A stretch of 64,000 nucleotides of DNA from Bacillaceae bacterium IKA-2 (GCA_031761875.1 CP134492.1:2356001-2420000); one strand, 5' to 3'; counted from the first letter of the stretch, positions 9,149-19,486 are shown. Notes: a model not told the origin generated them from the sequence alone. A program made the numbers and translations.

Positions 9149-9700
9149 TTACCATTGCTCATTTTCTTCTTGATAAGCTAAATCAATTTCATCAGGATAG
9201 ATGTAAAAAATTTGATAGTCGGAGTTTTCACAGCGAGCTTTTGCATAAGTTATATAATAACTCGGTGATCCGATTTTGTCATCATCATAAATAACTAATA
9301 ATCCATCACTTTTTTCAATTAAGTACTGATTTTTCATTTTTAATTGACTAGGACTTTCGTAGTTTCTTTTCGTAATACTATTCACATAATCAGCATTTTG
9401 TAATACTTTTCGATATTGCTCTTTCTTTAAATCATTCCAGCGTTCTTCTTGATTATAAAAAGGAGTTAAGACAGCAAGTTTTAACTGAGGATACTCTTGT
9501 TTCAAGTCACTGACTACCTCAGCACACCAAAGTTCTACACCAAGTTGTCCACTAATTAAGACCCACTCCAAACCATCATCAATAAGGGAAATAAGACGCT
9601 TTTGTAAAACTTTTTTTATGTAAACAATTCCAAGATTTTTTTCATCAAAAATCCCAAGTTCGTGAGACTTATAACCGGTTACCGTTAAGACTTTAACCAA
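9149..9700 (-). CDS. ypsA: YpsA, SLOG-family protein (DUF1273)
   Basis: Rossmann-like protein of the SLOG/DprA-related YpsA family (183 residues from the chosen start). In B. subtilis and Staphylococcus aureus YpsA has been linked to cell division. Family landmarks are TVTGYKSHELGIF at the N-terminus, the GLEWVLISGQLGVELW segment with the glycine loop, and YDDDKIGSPSYY near the end. The start is read as TTG at 9698-9700 because AGGAG lies nine bases upstream and the result (MVKVLTVTGYK) matches the known YpsA N-terminus. A perfect 28-bp palindrome lies just upstream of the ribosome site. Confidence 0.88.
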   Translation of the reverse strand: MVKVLTVTGYKSHELGIFDEKNLGIVYIKKVLQKRLISLIDDGLEWVLISGQLGVELWCAEVVSDLKQEYPQLKLAVLTPFYNQEERWNDLKKEQYRKVLQNADYVNSITKRNYESPSQLKMKNQYLIEKSDGLLVIYDDDKIGSPSYYITYAKARCENSDYQIFYIYPDEIDLAYQEENEQW

Positions 9701-9718
9701 TGATATCAACTCCTAACT

Positions 9719-9746
9719 AAAGTTAATCAAACGTTTGATTAACTTT
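9719..9746. promoter_or_regulatory. Perfect 28-bp palindrome upstream of ypsA
   Basis: AAAGTTAATCAAAC is followed directly by its exact reverse complement, with no loop. It ends about five bases before the AGGAG ribosome site of ypsA. A loopless perfect palindrome of this length looks like an operator for a dimeric repressor (TetR- or MarR-like). The regulator is unknown. Confidence 0.6.
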
Positions 9747-9841
9747 CTGAGGTCTGTTTAAAAACCGGTAATTCAAGCTTGCTTATTTTTCATAGCTTTA
9801 AATTTTCGTCTTTTTTTTACACAGCTTTTCTGTGAAAAAAA

Positions 9842-9884
9842 TAAATGAAAAAGGGTGTGCTCTATAAATTATGCCACACCCTTT
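9842..9884 (-). terminator. cotD terminator
   Basis: Ten-pair stem (CACACCCTTT at 9875-9884 with AAAGGGTGTG at 9850-9859) followed on the minus strand by TTTTTCATTTATTTTTTTC. Confidence 0.75.
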
Positions 9885-9914
9885 CAAATAAAGCTATTGA
9901 GTCTTATTTCTCAA

Positions 9915-10310
9915 CTAAAAAAAGCGACGACGTGGTGCCATTCCTGGAGCATATGCATGAGCATGAGCATGCGCTTGTGCTTGTGCTTGTGCAAACCCTG
10001 GACCCGGAACTGGTGGTCCTGGTGGGCACATAAATTGTTGGCTTGCTACCTGATCAACAGACGAGACTGTTTGCGGGAAATTATGATAATGCTTGTATAA
10101 ATGTTTGTTTACTATCGTTGTGTGAGCAGGATGCACCTCTGGAACGATATACTCGTTGCATTGATATACGACATGTTGTTGCGTTGGGTGTACCCGCGGT
10201 GGCATCATTTGTTGCTGCGCAACTGGTGCAAATGGTGGTGCATAAGCATGCGCTTGTGCTTGTGCTTGTGCCGACGCTACAGCAGCAGGTCTTGGTCTTG
10301 GAAAGAACAT
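9915..10310 (-). CDS. cotD: Spore coat protein CotD
   Basis: Inner spore coat protein, 131 residues. The central core (RVHPTQQHVVYQCNEYIV, then PEVHPAHTTIVNKHLYKHYH) is the CotD family signature. Both flanks carry low-complexity alternating repeats: AQAQAQAHAYA near residues 14-24 and AQAQAQAHAHAHAYA near 107-121. The protein is rich in His, Gln, Pro and Ala. Start ATG follows AAAGGAGG. A sigma-K-like promoter lies upstream. The gene sits beside ypsA exactly as in B. subtilis. In that species CotD is a mother-cell product; here that is inferred. Confidence 0.92.
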   Translation of the reverse strand: MFFPRPRPAAVASAQAQAQAHAYAPPFAPVAQQQMMPPRVHPTQQHVVYQCNEYIVPEVHPAHTTIVNKHLYKHYHNFPQTVSSVDQVASQQFMCPPGPPVPGPGFAQAQAQAHAHAHAYAPGMAPRRRFF

Positions 10311-10343
10311 TTTTGGTTTCCTCCTTTTTTATAGGTTCACTAA

Positions 10344-10371
10344 CAACCTATGATAAAACCTGCTTAAATGT
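10344..10371 (-). promoter_or_regulatory. Putative sigma-K promoter of cotD
   Basis: On the minus strand an AC dinucleotide is followed 17 bases later by CATAGGTTG, one base off the sigma-K -10 pattern CATAnnnTA. It lies about 35 bases upstream of the cotD start. The stretch also forms a seven-pair hairpin (ATAGGTT/AACCTAT). The rest of the 10311-10646 spacer shows only a weak GGAAATA/TATTTCC hairpin and no gene. Confidence 0.4.
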
Positions 10372-10646
10372 ACTAGTGTATTCACCTATTTTGCTCCAGT
10401 TACTAGGAAATTCCACAAAAAGAGATCCTCTTTAAGCACAAGAATGGTATATCTTAGTGCAGCGGATGGAGTATTGATGATGTTCCACTCATCACAAGGA
10501 GAAGAATTTTGATTATTTTGAAAAGATAGTAAAATAGCGAAAAGCGTTGAAATAGCGCCGTTTTTGCGCTTGCCCAGGAAATATCATGACTATTTATTTC
10601 CTTAAATTCAGAGCTACTATTCTGATTTACGCTTTTAGCTGATCAC

Positions 10647-11396
10647 TTACAAAACACTGAGTTTCCCTTTCTTTTTACCTTTCAATTTAAAATAATCCTC
10701 CAATGTATAAATCCCACTTTTTTGTAACAGAGATAAAAGTTTTAGAAAGATCTCAGCAGTCATGATCGCATCATTTAAAGCGTGATGGCGCTCTTTTTGA
10801 TCAACATCGAACCGATCTACCAGCTCATCGAGTTTATTTTTGCTATTAGGTTGTAAATAGTTTGCCAGGAAGTAAGAATCGATAAACTCCGGATTAAAAT
10901 TTACGATCCCCCACCGCTTGAGCATTACCTTCAAAAAATGAATGTCAAACGACGCTGGGTGAGCGACAAGAATTGTCCCTTTGCTATACTCTAAAAACTT
11001 TAAAAAGGCAGCATCAAAAGAGCTTCCGTTGACTAACTGCTGCTTTGTTAATCCTGTAAGAGAATAAATTTCTTCCGGAACTTTACCAAGCGGTGAAACA
11101 ACTTCATAAAAGTTCTCTTGTTCAATTTCCTCCGAAGCTGCATTGATTTTAATTGCCCCAATCGAAACAATCTCATCACCTAACTGCGGGAAAAAACCGG
11201 ACGTTTCCAAATCAAAAACAGTAAATGTCGTTTCTAGTAAACTTTGCTGTGGCAAAAAAGTACTGCTAGCACTATTCAACTTTTCTTTAATTTCACTTAC
11301 TAGCCGTGGATTACTGTGTATTTTTTTTAAACGTTGCCAAGCAAAATAATCCCAGAAAAAATATTTTAAAACCCGCATTGATGGAATCTGCCCCAT
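10647..11396 (-). CDS. DEDDh 3'-5' exonuclease (DnaQ/PolC epsilon-like)
   Basis: Stand-alone exonuclease of 249 residues. The ExoI motif FTVFDLETSGFFPQ starts near residue 58, ExoII is in VAHPASFDIHFL and ExoIII in HHALNDAIMTAE, giving the DEDDh acidic set plus His. The first 55 residues are an extra helical region. Its ATG directly abuts the TAA of the upstream cNMP/CBS/DUF294 gene (11397-11399), with GAGGG as ribosome site, so the two are translationally coupled. This exonuclease plus DUF294 pairing also occurs in other phyla. The partner suggests a nucleotide-signalling or repair role, but the function is not established. Confidence 0.88.
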   Translation of the reverse strand: MGQIPSMRVLKYFFWDYFAWQRLKKIHSNPRLVSEIKEKLNSASSTFLPQQSLLETTFTVFDLETSGFFPQLGDEIVSIGAIKINAASEEIEQENFYEVVSPLGKVPEEIYSLTGLTKQQLVNGSSFDAAFLKFLEYSKGTILVAHPASFDIHFLKVMLKRWGIVNFNPEFIDSYFLANYLQPNSKNKLDELVDRFDVDQKERHHALNDAIMTAEIFLKLLSLLQKSGIYTLEDYFKLKGKKKGKLSVL

Positions 11397-13307
11397 TTAA
11401 ATCCCTCGCTTTCTACCAAAGCTTAGTTCACTCATTTGTTGAAGACGTTTTGCAATCGTAAGCGCTTCTTTCAATTGCTTTTTTTCTTCTTTATTTAGCG
11501 TATCTAAAGACAAATCATTTGATAGCTGCTGATCACTTCGCAATTGGTTAATATTGTTTCGTAATCGGAACGTGAGTAGCAGATGCATAGCGGTTTTAGC
11601 ATTTTTAACATCTCGAGGATGAAAAGCTTCTAATTGCTTTAAATGATCTAATCGCTTGAGTGTACTAACTTCCTTACTACCATTTTTAATCGAAAAAATT
11701 CTGACCCCATTAACAATTTGCATAATCGCTGCTTTTTTTATATTAAGCATTTTTGATTTACCGGTTGTGGTGATCATCCCTAACGGATTTAAAGGAACTC
11801 GAAAACGAATTGTGTCTTTCATCAGGAGTAGTTGGAGCATTTGACTTTTTTGAATGGTTCGTGCCGTTCTTTCTCTAATTTGTCTTGCCAGAGAAAAGTC
11901 CCCGAAAATAGGGCGGTAATCAATAAATATCGTAAACTTTCTAATTTCCTCGGCGTCCGTTTCCCTCACCCAACGCTCTACCTCTAGGACCCATTCATCT
12001 AGTGAGCGGCTCCAGTCTTTTTCCTTTGCCATCACTCCACCTGTACAAAGAGGAAAACCACAAAGCGCTAAACTCTCATTTACTTTTTCAGAAAAACGTT
12101 GAAAAAACTGCTCTATCACCTCTTTATTAGCAAGATGATCGTAGTTGTCTAAGATTAAGCCGTTATCCTGATCTGTACTAAACGCTTGTTCTTTTCTTCC
12201 CTGACTCCCCATTACAATAAAACAATAATTAACCGGAGGCGTTTTGTAACCTTCTTGTTTCATTTCTTTTAAAGTGATTTTAATAACTTGACGGTGAATT
12301 TTATCGTTATAATTAGAAATGATCTCAGAGACATCATAGGCATACGTGTTTTCAGAAAGTAATTGTTCGACAAAATCGATGAACATTTGATTATTAACGG
12401 CTGCAAGCTTTTGCAGTTGAGGAATCGTACTCGCATGATGAACTTGATGAGATAAGCTGATATAATTTGAGTCATGTAATTGTAGAAATGAATCGGCCTT
12501 CAATACGCCAACTACTTTTCCTTCTTTCATCACTGGAATAAAATCAACATGATCATCTTTGAAGTAAGATAAAATATCGTAACCAAATGAATCATGGGCT
12601 GCTAAATATGGTTTTTTATTCATGACGTCTTTAACTAATTTACTAGTACTATTAGTCATAATTACTTCTAGCATATCTCTTTGGGTTAACGTTCCTACTA
12701 ATTTCTGGTCATCAACAACTACTAAACCTATTTCTATTTTCTCTTTGAGGAGTTTCGCTGCCTCAAAGACTGTTGACTCAGCAGAAATAGAGACAGGCTC
12801 CTCCATGATTGTATTGACCCTTGTTCGGAAAAGTGGAATATTTTCACTATCTTCCTCACTTCGTTCTTTCCTAATTTCATTGTACAAAGTTTTCATACGT
12901 TGGCCAATTCCTGCTAAAACAAGTTCCGAAAACTCTTTATTATGATTCATGACTTCTAAAAAAGCTTTTTTCTTCAACCGAATTACTTGACTATCTTGTA
13001 GTGCTTGAACAGAGAATTTCATTTGATCATTAGCAAGTATAATGATTAAACCAATTAAATCACCAGGATAATAGTAACGCACTGAAAATTGCTCGCCATT
13101 TTCTTTATGAAGAATATTTTTTGCTAATCCATCTACAAGAAAGTTTAGCTCAATTTGATCTTCTGCTTCATCTGCATGGAAGATAAATTCATTTTTTTTA
13201 TAGCGTAGTAATTTTGCTTCTTTGCTGATTTCTGCAAACTCTTCGTTTGTTAATAAATCAAAGGGGTACGTTTTTCGAAGCTTCTCGTCTTCTACTTTGT
13301 TTTCCAA
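11397..13307 (-). CDS. cNMP-binding/CBS/DUF294 nucleotidyltransferase-like protein
   Basis: Multidomain cytoplasmic protein of 636 residues. A cyclic-nucleotide-binding-type beta barrel covers about residues 25-140 (YYYPGDLIGLIIILAND). A CBS pair covers about 165-285 (GLVVVDDQKLVGTLTQRD and DFIPVMKEGKVVGVL). Then comes a GlnD-like nucleotidyltransferase domain with the motif GSQGRKEQAFSTDQDNG near residue 370, followed by a helical DUF294 C-terminal domain. The GSxxRxE...TDxD acidic residues are intact, so catalysis is possible. It starts with TTG behind GAGAGGGTGA and is coupled to the exonuclease gene downstream. Substrate unknown. Confidence 0.88.
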   Translation of the reverse strand: MENKVEDEKLRKTYPFDLLTNEEFAEISKEAKLLRYKKNEFIFHADEAEDQIELNFLVDGLAKNILHKENGEQFSVRYYYPGDLIGLIIILANDQMKFSVQALQDSQVIRLKKKAFLEVMNHNKEFSELVLAGIGQRMKTLYNEIRKERSEEDSENIPLFRTRVNTIMEEPVSISAESTVFEAAKLLKEKIEIGLVVVDDQKLVGTLTQRDMLEVIMTNSTSKLVKDVMNKKPYLAAHDSFGYDILSYFKDDHVDFIPVMKEGKVVGVLKADSFLQLHDSNYISLSHQVHHASTIPQLQKLAAVNNQMFIDFVEQLLSENTYAYDVSEIISNYNDKIHRQVIKITLKEMKQEGYKTPPVNYCFIVMGSQGRKEQAFSTDQDNGLILDNYDHLANKEVIEQFFQRFSEKVNESLALCGFPLCTGGVMAKEKDWSRSLDEWVLEVERWVRETDAEEIRKFTIFIDYRPIFGDFSLARQIRERTARTIQKSQMLQLLLMKDTIRFRVPLNPLGMITTTGKSKMLNIKKAAIMQIVNGVRIFSIKNGSKEVSTLKRLDHLKQLEAFHPRDVKNAKTAMHLLLTFRLRNNINQLRSDQQLSNDLSLDTLNKEEKKQLKEALTIAKRLQQMSELSFGRKRGI

Positions 13308-13362
13308 GTCCGTTCACCCTCTCTATCATTTTTTTTTAACAACGGTCATAGCAAATGATCTT

Positions 13363-16300
13363 TTAGAAAATAAAGCGGCGCAAATCTTCATGCTCACTAA
13401 TTAACGCCATTTTTTCCAATGGATCTAAAAGCGCTTCAAACCGTGCTACTTCACTTTCAATCGCTGTGACTAATCGCTGTTTTAATGATGTATCTAACAG
13501 TTGAAATTGTTGTTCAAAGGCAAAATGGTACCGTTTCACAATTGCTTCGATAACAGTATTAACTTGATCGACTCCATCAGTGACTAATACTTCTTTTAAC
13601 TTTTTCGCTTTACCTTGCTCAAAAAAGTCCTTCTTCGATTTCATATACGAGCGATAGGTATCTGTTTCAATTAGTAAGTGTAAATCCTGAAGAGGAACAT
13701 CAATAGGATCAATTTTAATTTCATGATTTATAAAAATAAAAGGAAGTTGCTTTTGTAAGATGATCCCTTCATCTTTTAACCATTTGCTTGCTCTTGCTTT
13801 GATCGCCTCTTCTATCCTAATCACAGTTGCTTCAAGTTCTTGTTTTAAGAAATATTCTCCTAACCCACGCCATTCTTTTATTTGTACGGTTAGCTGCTCT
13901 TGAAGTTGATTTTTCGTATTTCCTGTCAAGACAGCAACATTTATAGCTGTTGAGAAATAGTCATTAAGTACAAAACGCATTCGCTCTCGTAAAAACAAAA
14001 TAAGCTGATCAAATTCCTGGAATACATCGCGAACTGCATAATCCAATGAAACCTCGTTAACCCGCGCTGTTTCGTTACGGACAATTATTTTTAGTTCTGC
14101 TTGTTTCTTCTGCTGAACTTCCTTTTGGGCATTCATGAAGGCAACACTATCGTTAATTTTTTCAACAAAATTGCTTAAATCAACAGTTATCATCTTTACG
14201 CTTAGCTGTTTCAACTCCAAAATCGTATACTCATAAAATGCTTGCTCAAATTGCGAGAAGCTCGTTTTAGTTTCTAGCTGTTCTTGTTTTCCTTGCAGGC
14301 CTTCTCTACTAGATAAATCGTAAAGGCGAGGTTGATCAATTTTATTTTTAACCAGTTGATCATAGACGTGTTTACGAACACCGTTTAATTCACCTTGACT
14401 TTCGGCAAGGTCGGCAGCATTAATGACAAAATACAATTTATCATGCGTAAAGCTTTCATTTACTTGTCCCATTTGCTCTAAAAAATATTGATCAGCCTTA
14501 GAAAAAGCATGGTTGTAATAAGTTAAATAAAAGATTGCATCAGAAGAGCGCATTTGCTTAAATGCTACATTTGTATGGCGACCGTGAATTGAATTGACAC
14601 CCGGAGTATCAACTAAAACGATGCCTTTTTCGGTAATTGGTGAATCGTAATAAATCGTAACTTCTTCAATTAAACAGGCCTTCGTTTCATCGGCTACAAA
14701 TCCCTGCAACTGGACGTGTTGAACTGTGAATTGACTTCCTAATTTCCAATCACTTATTTCAAAACTTGCTTTTATTGTTGCTAAATATTGAAGATATGTT
14801 TTTTGCCAGCTAGAAATAAATTCCTGTTTTTTGGGTTGCCAATTTTTGATGTTATCAATCGTTAAAGAAAGCTCAAGTTGATCACTAATAGCGATAATTT
14901 CATCATTTAAATTTTGTTTGGACTTTATTGTAACAACAGCGGTTCCGTGCGGATGAGCATTTGTTGATTTTTTAACAGTACTAACCGTTGCTGTTGTTGG
15001 ATTCGGCGAAACAGGAAGGACATCACTCCCTAGTAAAGCGTTGGCAAAACTTGATTTACCAGCACTAAAGGCGCCGAATAATGAAACGATAAACTGCTGC
15101 TTTTGATAACGATTAATTCGTTCAAGGAGGTTATCTCTATCTTGGTTCAAGATTGACGTTTTTTGATTTTTTTGAAGTGCTTCTTTAACATTTACTAACC
15201 ATCGGGCTGTATCCTCTTCCGAAAAATTTGCAGTAGTAGCATTGTGTTCAGTGACGATATCGGTTGTAATAACGCTGTCAGACTCCAGCGTAACGTTTGT
15301 AAAGGCTTGACCAGCTACTACTGGATAAGCTCCTTGCATCGCCAAAATAATCCGTTGATTGTATTTTTCGTCGGCTGGAAACAAAGTTAATTTTTCAACG
15401 ACTACTTTTAAAAGTCCATTAAAATCCGTTTCTACTTGTTCAATTTTTAACTGATAATATTCAATTTCTTGAAATGTTAGCAACTTTTCCGCTAATTTTT
15501 TTGCTTCTTGTTCAAAATATTGCTTCATACCAATGATTTGAATTTCTAGTAAAGCTTTTGCTTTTTGCCGAATTTCTTTAACGATCAGTTTCGTCATTTC
15601 TCCTGTAAACGTATAAACGTATTCTCGATTAGAATGGTCAGTTCGAACATGGTCTTTTAATAATTGCTTTGTAAGCTGCGATTCAAGCTGATTATAACCA
15701 TCCTCAAACTGATCTTGATTTGTTAGTAATGTTCTGTCTACTTTTTGAAAAAAAACTTGAAAATGAAAAAGTAACTGTACTTTTACTTTGTCTTGAAGTT
15801 CTGCTAATAGTCGTTTTAAGCGGTCGTCTTGTTCAGCAGCTGTCTTGTTTTTTGTGAAAAAGAGGCCAACCTTAAAATCTGGCTGGATACTTTCAATCCA
15901 ATCACGAGCTTTATCAGTCGTAAGCGCCGGAAAGAGCGTAACATTTCCAAACAGTTTTCCTAGCTCATTATCAAAATATTGCCAAAGTCCAGTTTGATAA
16001 TTTTTCGCTTTTTGTAACTGTTCAGTAAGCTGCGCTTTTTCTGCTAACTGGCTCTGTTGAAAACCTTTTTCTTTTAGTTCTTCTATCAACTCATGAATCG
16101 CTTCCTGCTTTTCAGCCTCAAGGCGATTTTCGACAGCATGGTAAAAACCGCGCTCAAGTTGTTGCATAGAATCATTCATTAACTGGCTACTTTGAAATAA
16201 CAGTGCTTTTAAATGTTGCTCTAAGAGCGGAAACTGATTTAAAGGATGTTCCTGTTTTTTCATCGAAGTAAAATACAAACCGATATAATGAATATCCCAA

Positions 16301-16950
16301 GTCCCGAAAACATCTTCGACTGACTTTTTAAAGATTGAAAAAGGTATTTCCGATTCATTATGTTTATCAATTTGATTGATAACAATATAAATCGGTTTTT
16401 TTTCACCTGATAATTGCTTTAAAAAATAAAGGTTTGTTTCCGATTGAACATGATTATAGTCCATAACATAAACGATCGCATCGGTTGTATAAAGCTGTTC
16501 CACGGTTACGCTTTCATGTGTTTCGTCTGTTGAATCTACTCCTGGAGTATCTAAAATGCAGCTATGTTCACCAAGAAATGGCAGTGGTGCTGTAATCGTC
16601 ATTTTCGATATCTGATTGCCGTTCATACCCCATTCACGAACTTTATTCCAGGGTATTTCACCATTCCAAACTTGTTTTGCTTCATTTTTCGAATTGACAG
16701 TTAAGCCTTGTTCACCGTTTTTAATCTCAATGATATTAGCACTTGTCGGGATCGGACTAGTTGGTAATACTTCCGCTCCTAGTAATGTATTTAAAATCGT
16801 TGATTTTCCCGCTGAAAAGTGCCCACAAAACGCTATTTCAAAAAGCTGATTGTTTTTTTTATGTTGCAGTTTATTAATACGTAATTCTTCTTCTTGTGAA
16901 TAAGGGAAGGTTTCCGCTTGTTCTGGTCGTTGTTTATCTATAATCATCAT
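13363..16950 (-). CDS. dynA: Two-headed dynamin-like GTPase DynA (YpbR)
   Basis: Bacterial dynamin of about 1195 residues consisting of two fused dynamin units, the arrangement described for B. subtilis DynA, which tethers and fuses membranes and protects against phage and membrane damage. Two P-loops are visible: GHFSAGKST near residue 45 and GAFSAGKSS near residue 625. Each is followed by a DTPGV G3 motif, and the first head also has NQIDK (G4). Long helical stalk regions follow each head. The frame could extend to 17022 with a low-complexity N-terminus. I chose the ATG pair at 16945-16950 because GGTGG lies just upstream; an ATG at 16957-16959 is also possible. Confidence 0.92.
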   Translation of the reverse strand: MMIIDKQRPEQAETFPYSQEEELRINKLQHKKNNQLFEIAFCGHFSAGKSTILNTLLGAEVLPTSPIPTSANIIEIKNGEQGLTVNSKNEAKQVWNGEIPWNKVREWGMNGNQISKMTITAPLPFLGEHSCILDTPGVDSTDETHESVTVEQLYTTDAIVYVMDYNHVQSETNLYFLKQLSGEKKPIYIVINQIDKHNESEIPFSIFKKSVEDVFGTWDIHYIGLYFTSMKKQEHPLNQFPLLEQHLKALLFQSSQLMNDSMQQLERGFYHAVENRLEAEKQEAIHELIEELKEKGFQQSQLAEKAQLTEQLQKAKNYQTGLWQYFDNELGKLFGNVTLFPALTTDKARDWIESIQPDFKVGLFFTKNKTAAEQDDRLKRLLAELQDKVKVQLLFHFQVFFQKVDRTLLTNQDQFEDGYNQLESQLTKQLLKDHVRTDHSNREYVYTFTGEMTKLIVKEIRQKAKALLEIQIIGMKQYFEQEAKKLAEKLLTFQEIEYYQLKIEQVETDFNGLLKVVVEKLTLFPADEKYNQRIILAMQGAYPVVAGQAFTNVTLESDSVITTDIVTEHNATTANFSEEDTARWLVNVKEALQKNQKTSILNQDRDNLLERINRYQKQQFIVSLFGAFSAGKSSFANALLGSDVLPVSPNPTTATVSTVKKSTNAHPHGTAVVTIKSKQNLNDEIIAISDQLELSLTIDNIKNWQPKKQEFISSWQKTYLQYLATIKASFEISDWKLGSQFTVQHVQLQGFVADETKACLIEEVTIYYDSPITEKGIVLVDTPGVNSIHGRHTNVAFKQMRSSDAIFYLTYYNHAFSKADQYFLEQMGQVNESFTHDKLYFVINAADLAESQGELNGVRKHVYDQLVKNKIDQPRLYDLSSREGLQGKQEQLETKTSFSQFEQAFYEYTILELKQLSVKMITVDLSNFVEKINDSVAFMNAQKEVQQKKQAELKIIVRNETARVNEVSLDYAVRDVFQEFDQLILFLRERMRFVLNDYFSTAINVAVLTGNTKNQLQEQLTVQIKEWRGLGEYFLKQELEATVIRIEEAIKARASKWLKDEGIILQKQLPFIFINHEIKIDPIDVPLQDLHLLIETDTYRSYMKSKKDFFEQGKAKKLKEVLVTDGVDQVNTVIEAIVKRYHFAFEQQFQLLDTSLKQRLVTAIESEVARFEALLDPLEKMALISEHEDLRRFIF

Positions 16951-17112
16951 TTCCACCATCCTTACCAATCTACTAACTACTATAACGAATTTTTTTAAAA
17001 ATGAGAAGGAAAATGAAAACAAGTATCTCTAATCGAAAGCGGATGAATGAATGAATGAAAGTTTTTGTGATTTAGTTGATATAATATTATTATTGTAACC
17101 TTGATTAGATTT

Positions 17113-17151
17113 CAAAACAAAAACACCATAGCTCTCAGTAAGCTATGATGT
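17113..17151 (-). terminator. Terminator after the YyaL-type gene
   Basis: Eleven-base arms (17141-17151 with 17123-17133, one G-U pair) and a T-rich tail on the minus strand (TTTTTGTTTT). Confidence 0.7.
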
Positions 17152-17207
17152 CTCTGTTGCCATAAACTATTATTAATTATTAAAATCCCTATACCTTCTG
17201 ATCCGTT

Positions 17208-19283
17208 TCACAAACTTTCGAGGATTGATTGGACTTCGGTTGTCGGTTTTTGGCATGTGAAATTTTCGCAAAGATAATAAGTTGTTGCTCCTTCAATTTG
17301 CTCATAGCCCTTTGTAAACGGTGCGATCTTCTCTAATTTACTTTGATCATCCACAACAAGCGGGAAAATTTCCGGATAAAACTCTTCAGCTAACTTTTTC
17401 AGTAATTTATTTTTTTCCATTGCAGCATCATTTGTTAAAATAACAATTTCCTTTGTTTTCATTTGCGTCAAAAGGAACGCCTGAATAAAGTATGTGTAGC
17501 CACTAGGTTGAAGATCGATATCCTGACCAAATGCTTCAAACATACTTTGTACTTTATCTTCAAATTCCGACTCCCCTGTTAACCGAGCTAAACGAAGCAA
17601 TTGTAACGCGGCGACACTATTCCCTGATGGAATCGCCCCGTCATAGAGCTCCTTCGGGCGAACAAGGAGGGTTTCATTATCATCTCCGTAAAAATAAAAA
17701 CCAAATTCGTCTTTGTCCCAAAATAACTCAATCATATTCCGAGCTAACTTTTTCGCTTTTTCTAAATAAGCAATCTTTAAGCTGCTTTCATACAACTCAA
17801 GATAAGCCCAAAGGATATTTGCATAGTCCTCAATAAAAGCCGCTGTCTTCACTTCACCATCACGATAACGAACCATATAACGACCTTCTACAACTAGATT
17901 TTCTTCAATAAAAGCCATCGCTTGCTCGGCTTTTTCTAAGTAGATTGGCTGATTCAGTGCTCGCGCTCCTTTTGCAAGCGCCGCAATCATCAAACCGTTC
18001 CATGAAGTTAATATTTTATCATCTTTATGAGGATGAATCCTTTTTTCACGGTGATCAAAGAGTTTTTTCCTGGCTACTTCCAGCTGCTCTCGTAATTCTT
18101 TTTCAGCTAAATTATGTTCACTTGCATACATCGTAATCGGAACTTTTATCAAATTAGGGATATTTTCACCTTCAAAATTACCTTGCTTTGTAACATCATA
18201 AACATTGCAATAAAGCGTACCTTGGTCTTTCCCTAGAACCTCAATAATTTCTTCAGGTCTCCAAACGTAAAACTTCCCTTCGACCCCTTCACTATCAGCA
18301 TCTTCCGCAGAGTAAAAACCGCCTTTTGAATGATTCATATCTCTTAATACATACGTGAAAATTTCTGTTGCTACATCTTTATAGCGTTGGTTTTTCGTTA
18401 CTTGATATGCTTCAATATAGGCTGTTGCCAGCAGGGCATTATCATATAACATTTTTTCGAAATGAGGCACGAGCCAAATTTCATCTACAGAGTACCTCGA
18501 AAAGCCAAGACCAATATGATCATATATGCCACCATTAGCCATTCCTGTTAACGTATACTCAACCATCTCCAACGCCCGCTCGTTACCAGTAAGCTTATAA
18601 TAACGTAACAAAAACGTTAATACGTGTGGCGTTGGAAACTTAGGCGCCTGTCTAAACCCACCATTGACCTCATCAAATGTAGAATCCAATTGCTCAAAAC
18701 ATTTATGAAGCGTAGCAACTGATAACTTATTGTCACCTTGTTTTTTTCGACCATTTTGAAGTGCCTCAGTTATTTGGCTACCGACACTAGTGATCATTTC
18801 AGGATCTTGCTTAAACTTGTCATAAAGTTGGGTAATCACATCTTTAAATCCCGGTCTACCATACTTATTTTCCTTGGGGAAATAAGTCCCCACGTAAAAT
18901 GGAACTTGATCAGCAGTTAAAAAAGCACTTAACGGCCAACCCCCTTGCCCTGTCATTGCTTGACAAACCGACATATAAATATGATCAATATCGGGACGCT
19001 CTTCCCTGTCCACTTTTATAGCAATAAATTTTTCATTTAATATTCTACCAACTTCTTCATCCTCAAACGATTCATGGGCCATGACGTGACACCAATGACA
19101 AGTGGAATAACCAATTGATAGGAACACTGGCTTCCCTTCTCGCCTTGCTTTCTCAAACGCCTCCGGCGACCACTCAAGCCAGTTGACCGGATTTTTTTCA
19201 TGTTGCTTCAAATAAGGACTTTTCGATTGAACGAGCCAGTTGTACTCCGCTGATTGACGTTCTTCCTCTAAATAAGATTGCAT
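17208..19283 (-). CDS. yyaL: YyaL-type thioredoxin-domain protein (DUF255)
   Basis: Protein of 691 residues with an N-terminal thioredoxin-like DUF255 domain ([14 protein letters not shown], then [14 protein letters not shown] with the CxxC pair). A long alpha/alpha-barrel (six-hairpin) region follows, resembling N-acylglucosamine epimerases and glycoside hydrolases. The family occurs from bacteria to man (spermatogenesis-associated 20); its biochemical role is not settled. The start is set at ATG 19281-19283 because AAGGGAG lies nine bases upstream, although the frame extends 18 codons further. No signal peptide. It is a single-gene unit. Confidence 0.88.
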   Translation of the reverse strand: MQSYLEEERQSAEYNWLVQSKSPYLKQHEKNPVNWLEWSPEAFEKARREGKPVFLSIGYSTCHWCHVMAHESFEDEEVGRILNEKFIAIKVDREERPDIDHIYMSVCQAMTGQGGWPLSAFLTADQVPFYVGTYFPKENKYGRPGFKDVITQLYDKFKQDPEMITSVGSQITEALQNGRKKQGDNKLSVATLHKCFEQLDSTFDEVNGGFRQAPKFPTPHVLTFLLRYYKLTGNERALEMVEYTLTGMANGGIYDHIGLGFSRYSVDEIWLVPHFEKMLYDNALLATAYIEAYQVTKNQRYKDVATEIFTYVLRDMNHSKGGFYSAEDADSEGVEGKFYVWRPEEIIEVLGKDQGTLYCNVYDVTKQGNFEGENIPNLIKVPITMYASEHNLAEKELREQLEVARKKLFDHREKRIHPHKDDKILTSWNGLMIAALAKGARALNQPIYLEKAEQAMAFIEENLVVEGRYMVRYRDGEVKTAAFIEDYANILWAYLELYESSLKIAYLEKAKKLARNMIELFWDKDEFGFYFYGDDNETLLVRPKELYDGAIPSGNSVAALQLLRLARLTGESEFEDKVQSMFEAFGQDIDLQPSGYTYFIQAFLLTQMKTKEIVILTNDAAMEKNKLLKKLAEEFYPEIFPLVVDDQSKLEKIAPFTKGYEQIEGATTYYLCENFTCQKPTTEVQSILESL

Positions 19284-19486
19284 ATGGGTCCGCTCCCTTC
19301 GGTAAACTTCACCTACTAGTTTAGATAAATTTTTCACTACCTCTGCATTTTTATCATAATATTTCAGGTAAGTTTTTACAAAGATAGCGTACCCAACAAC
19401 CTCAGTAAAAAAACAAAAAAAAGCACCCCTAAAAGGCGCGTGATTGGATTATTGGAAATAGAGATCATCAAATTTCTTTTTAGATT

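Noticed and set aside
9845-10435. Several plus-strand frames over cotD rich in Leu/Cys/Val
   Set aside because: They are mirror frames of the AQ/AH repeat-bearing cotD gene.
16951-17022. N-terminal extension of DynA (MFSFSFSFLKK...)
   Set aside because: There is no ribosome site before it, while GGTGG precedes the ATG pair at 16945-16950.
17043-17060. ATGAATGAATGAATGAAAG as a FadR half-site upstream of dynA
   Set aside because: It is a tetranucleotide repeat without an inverted partner.
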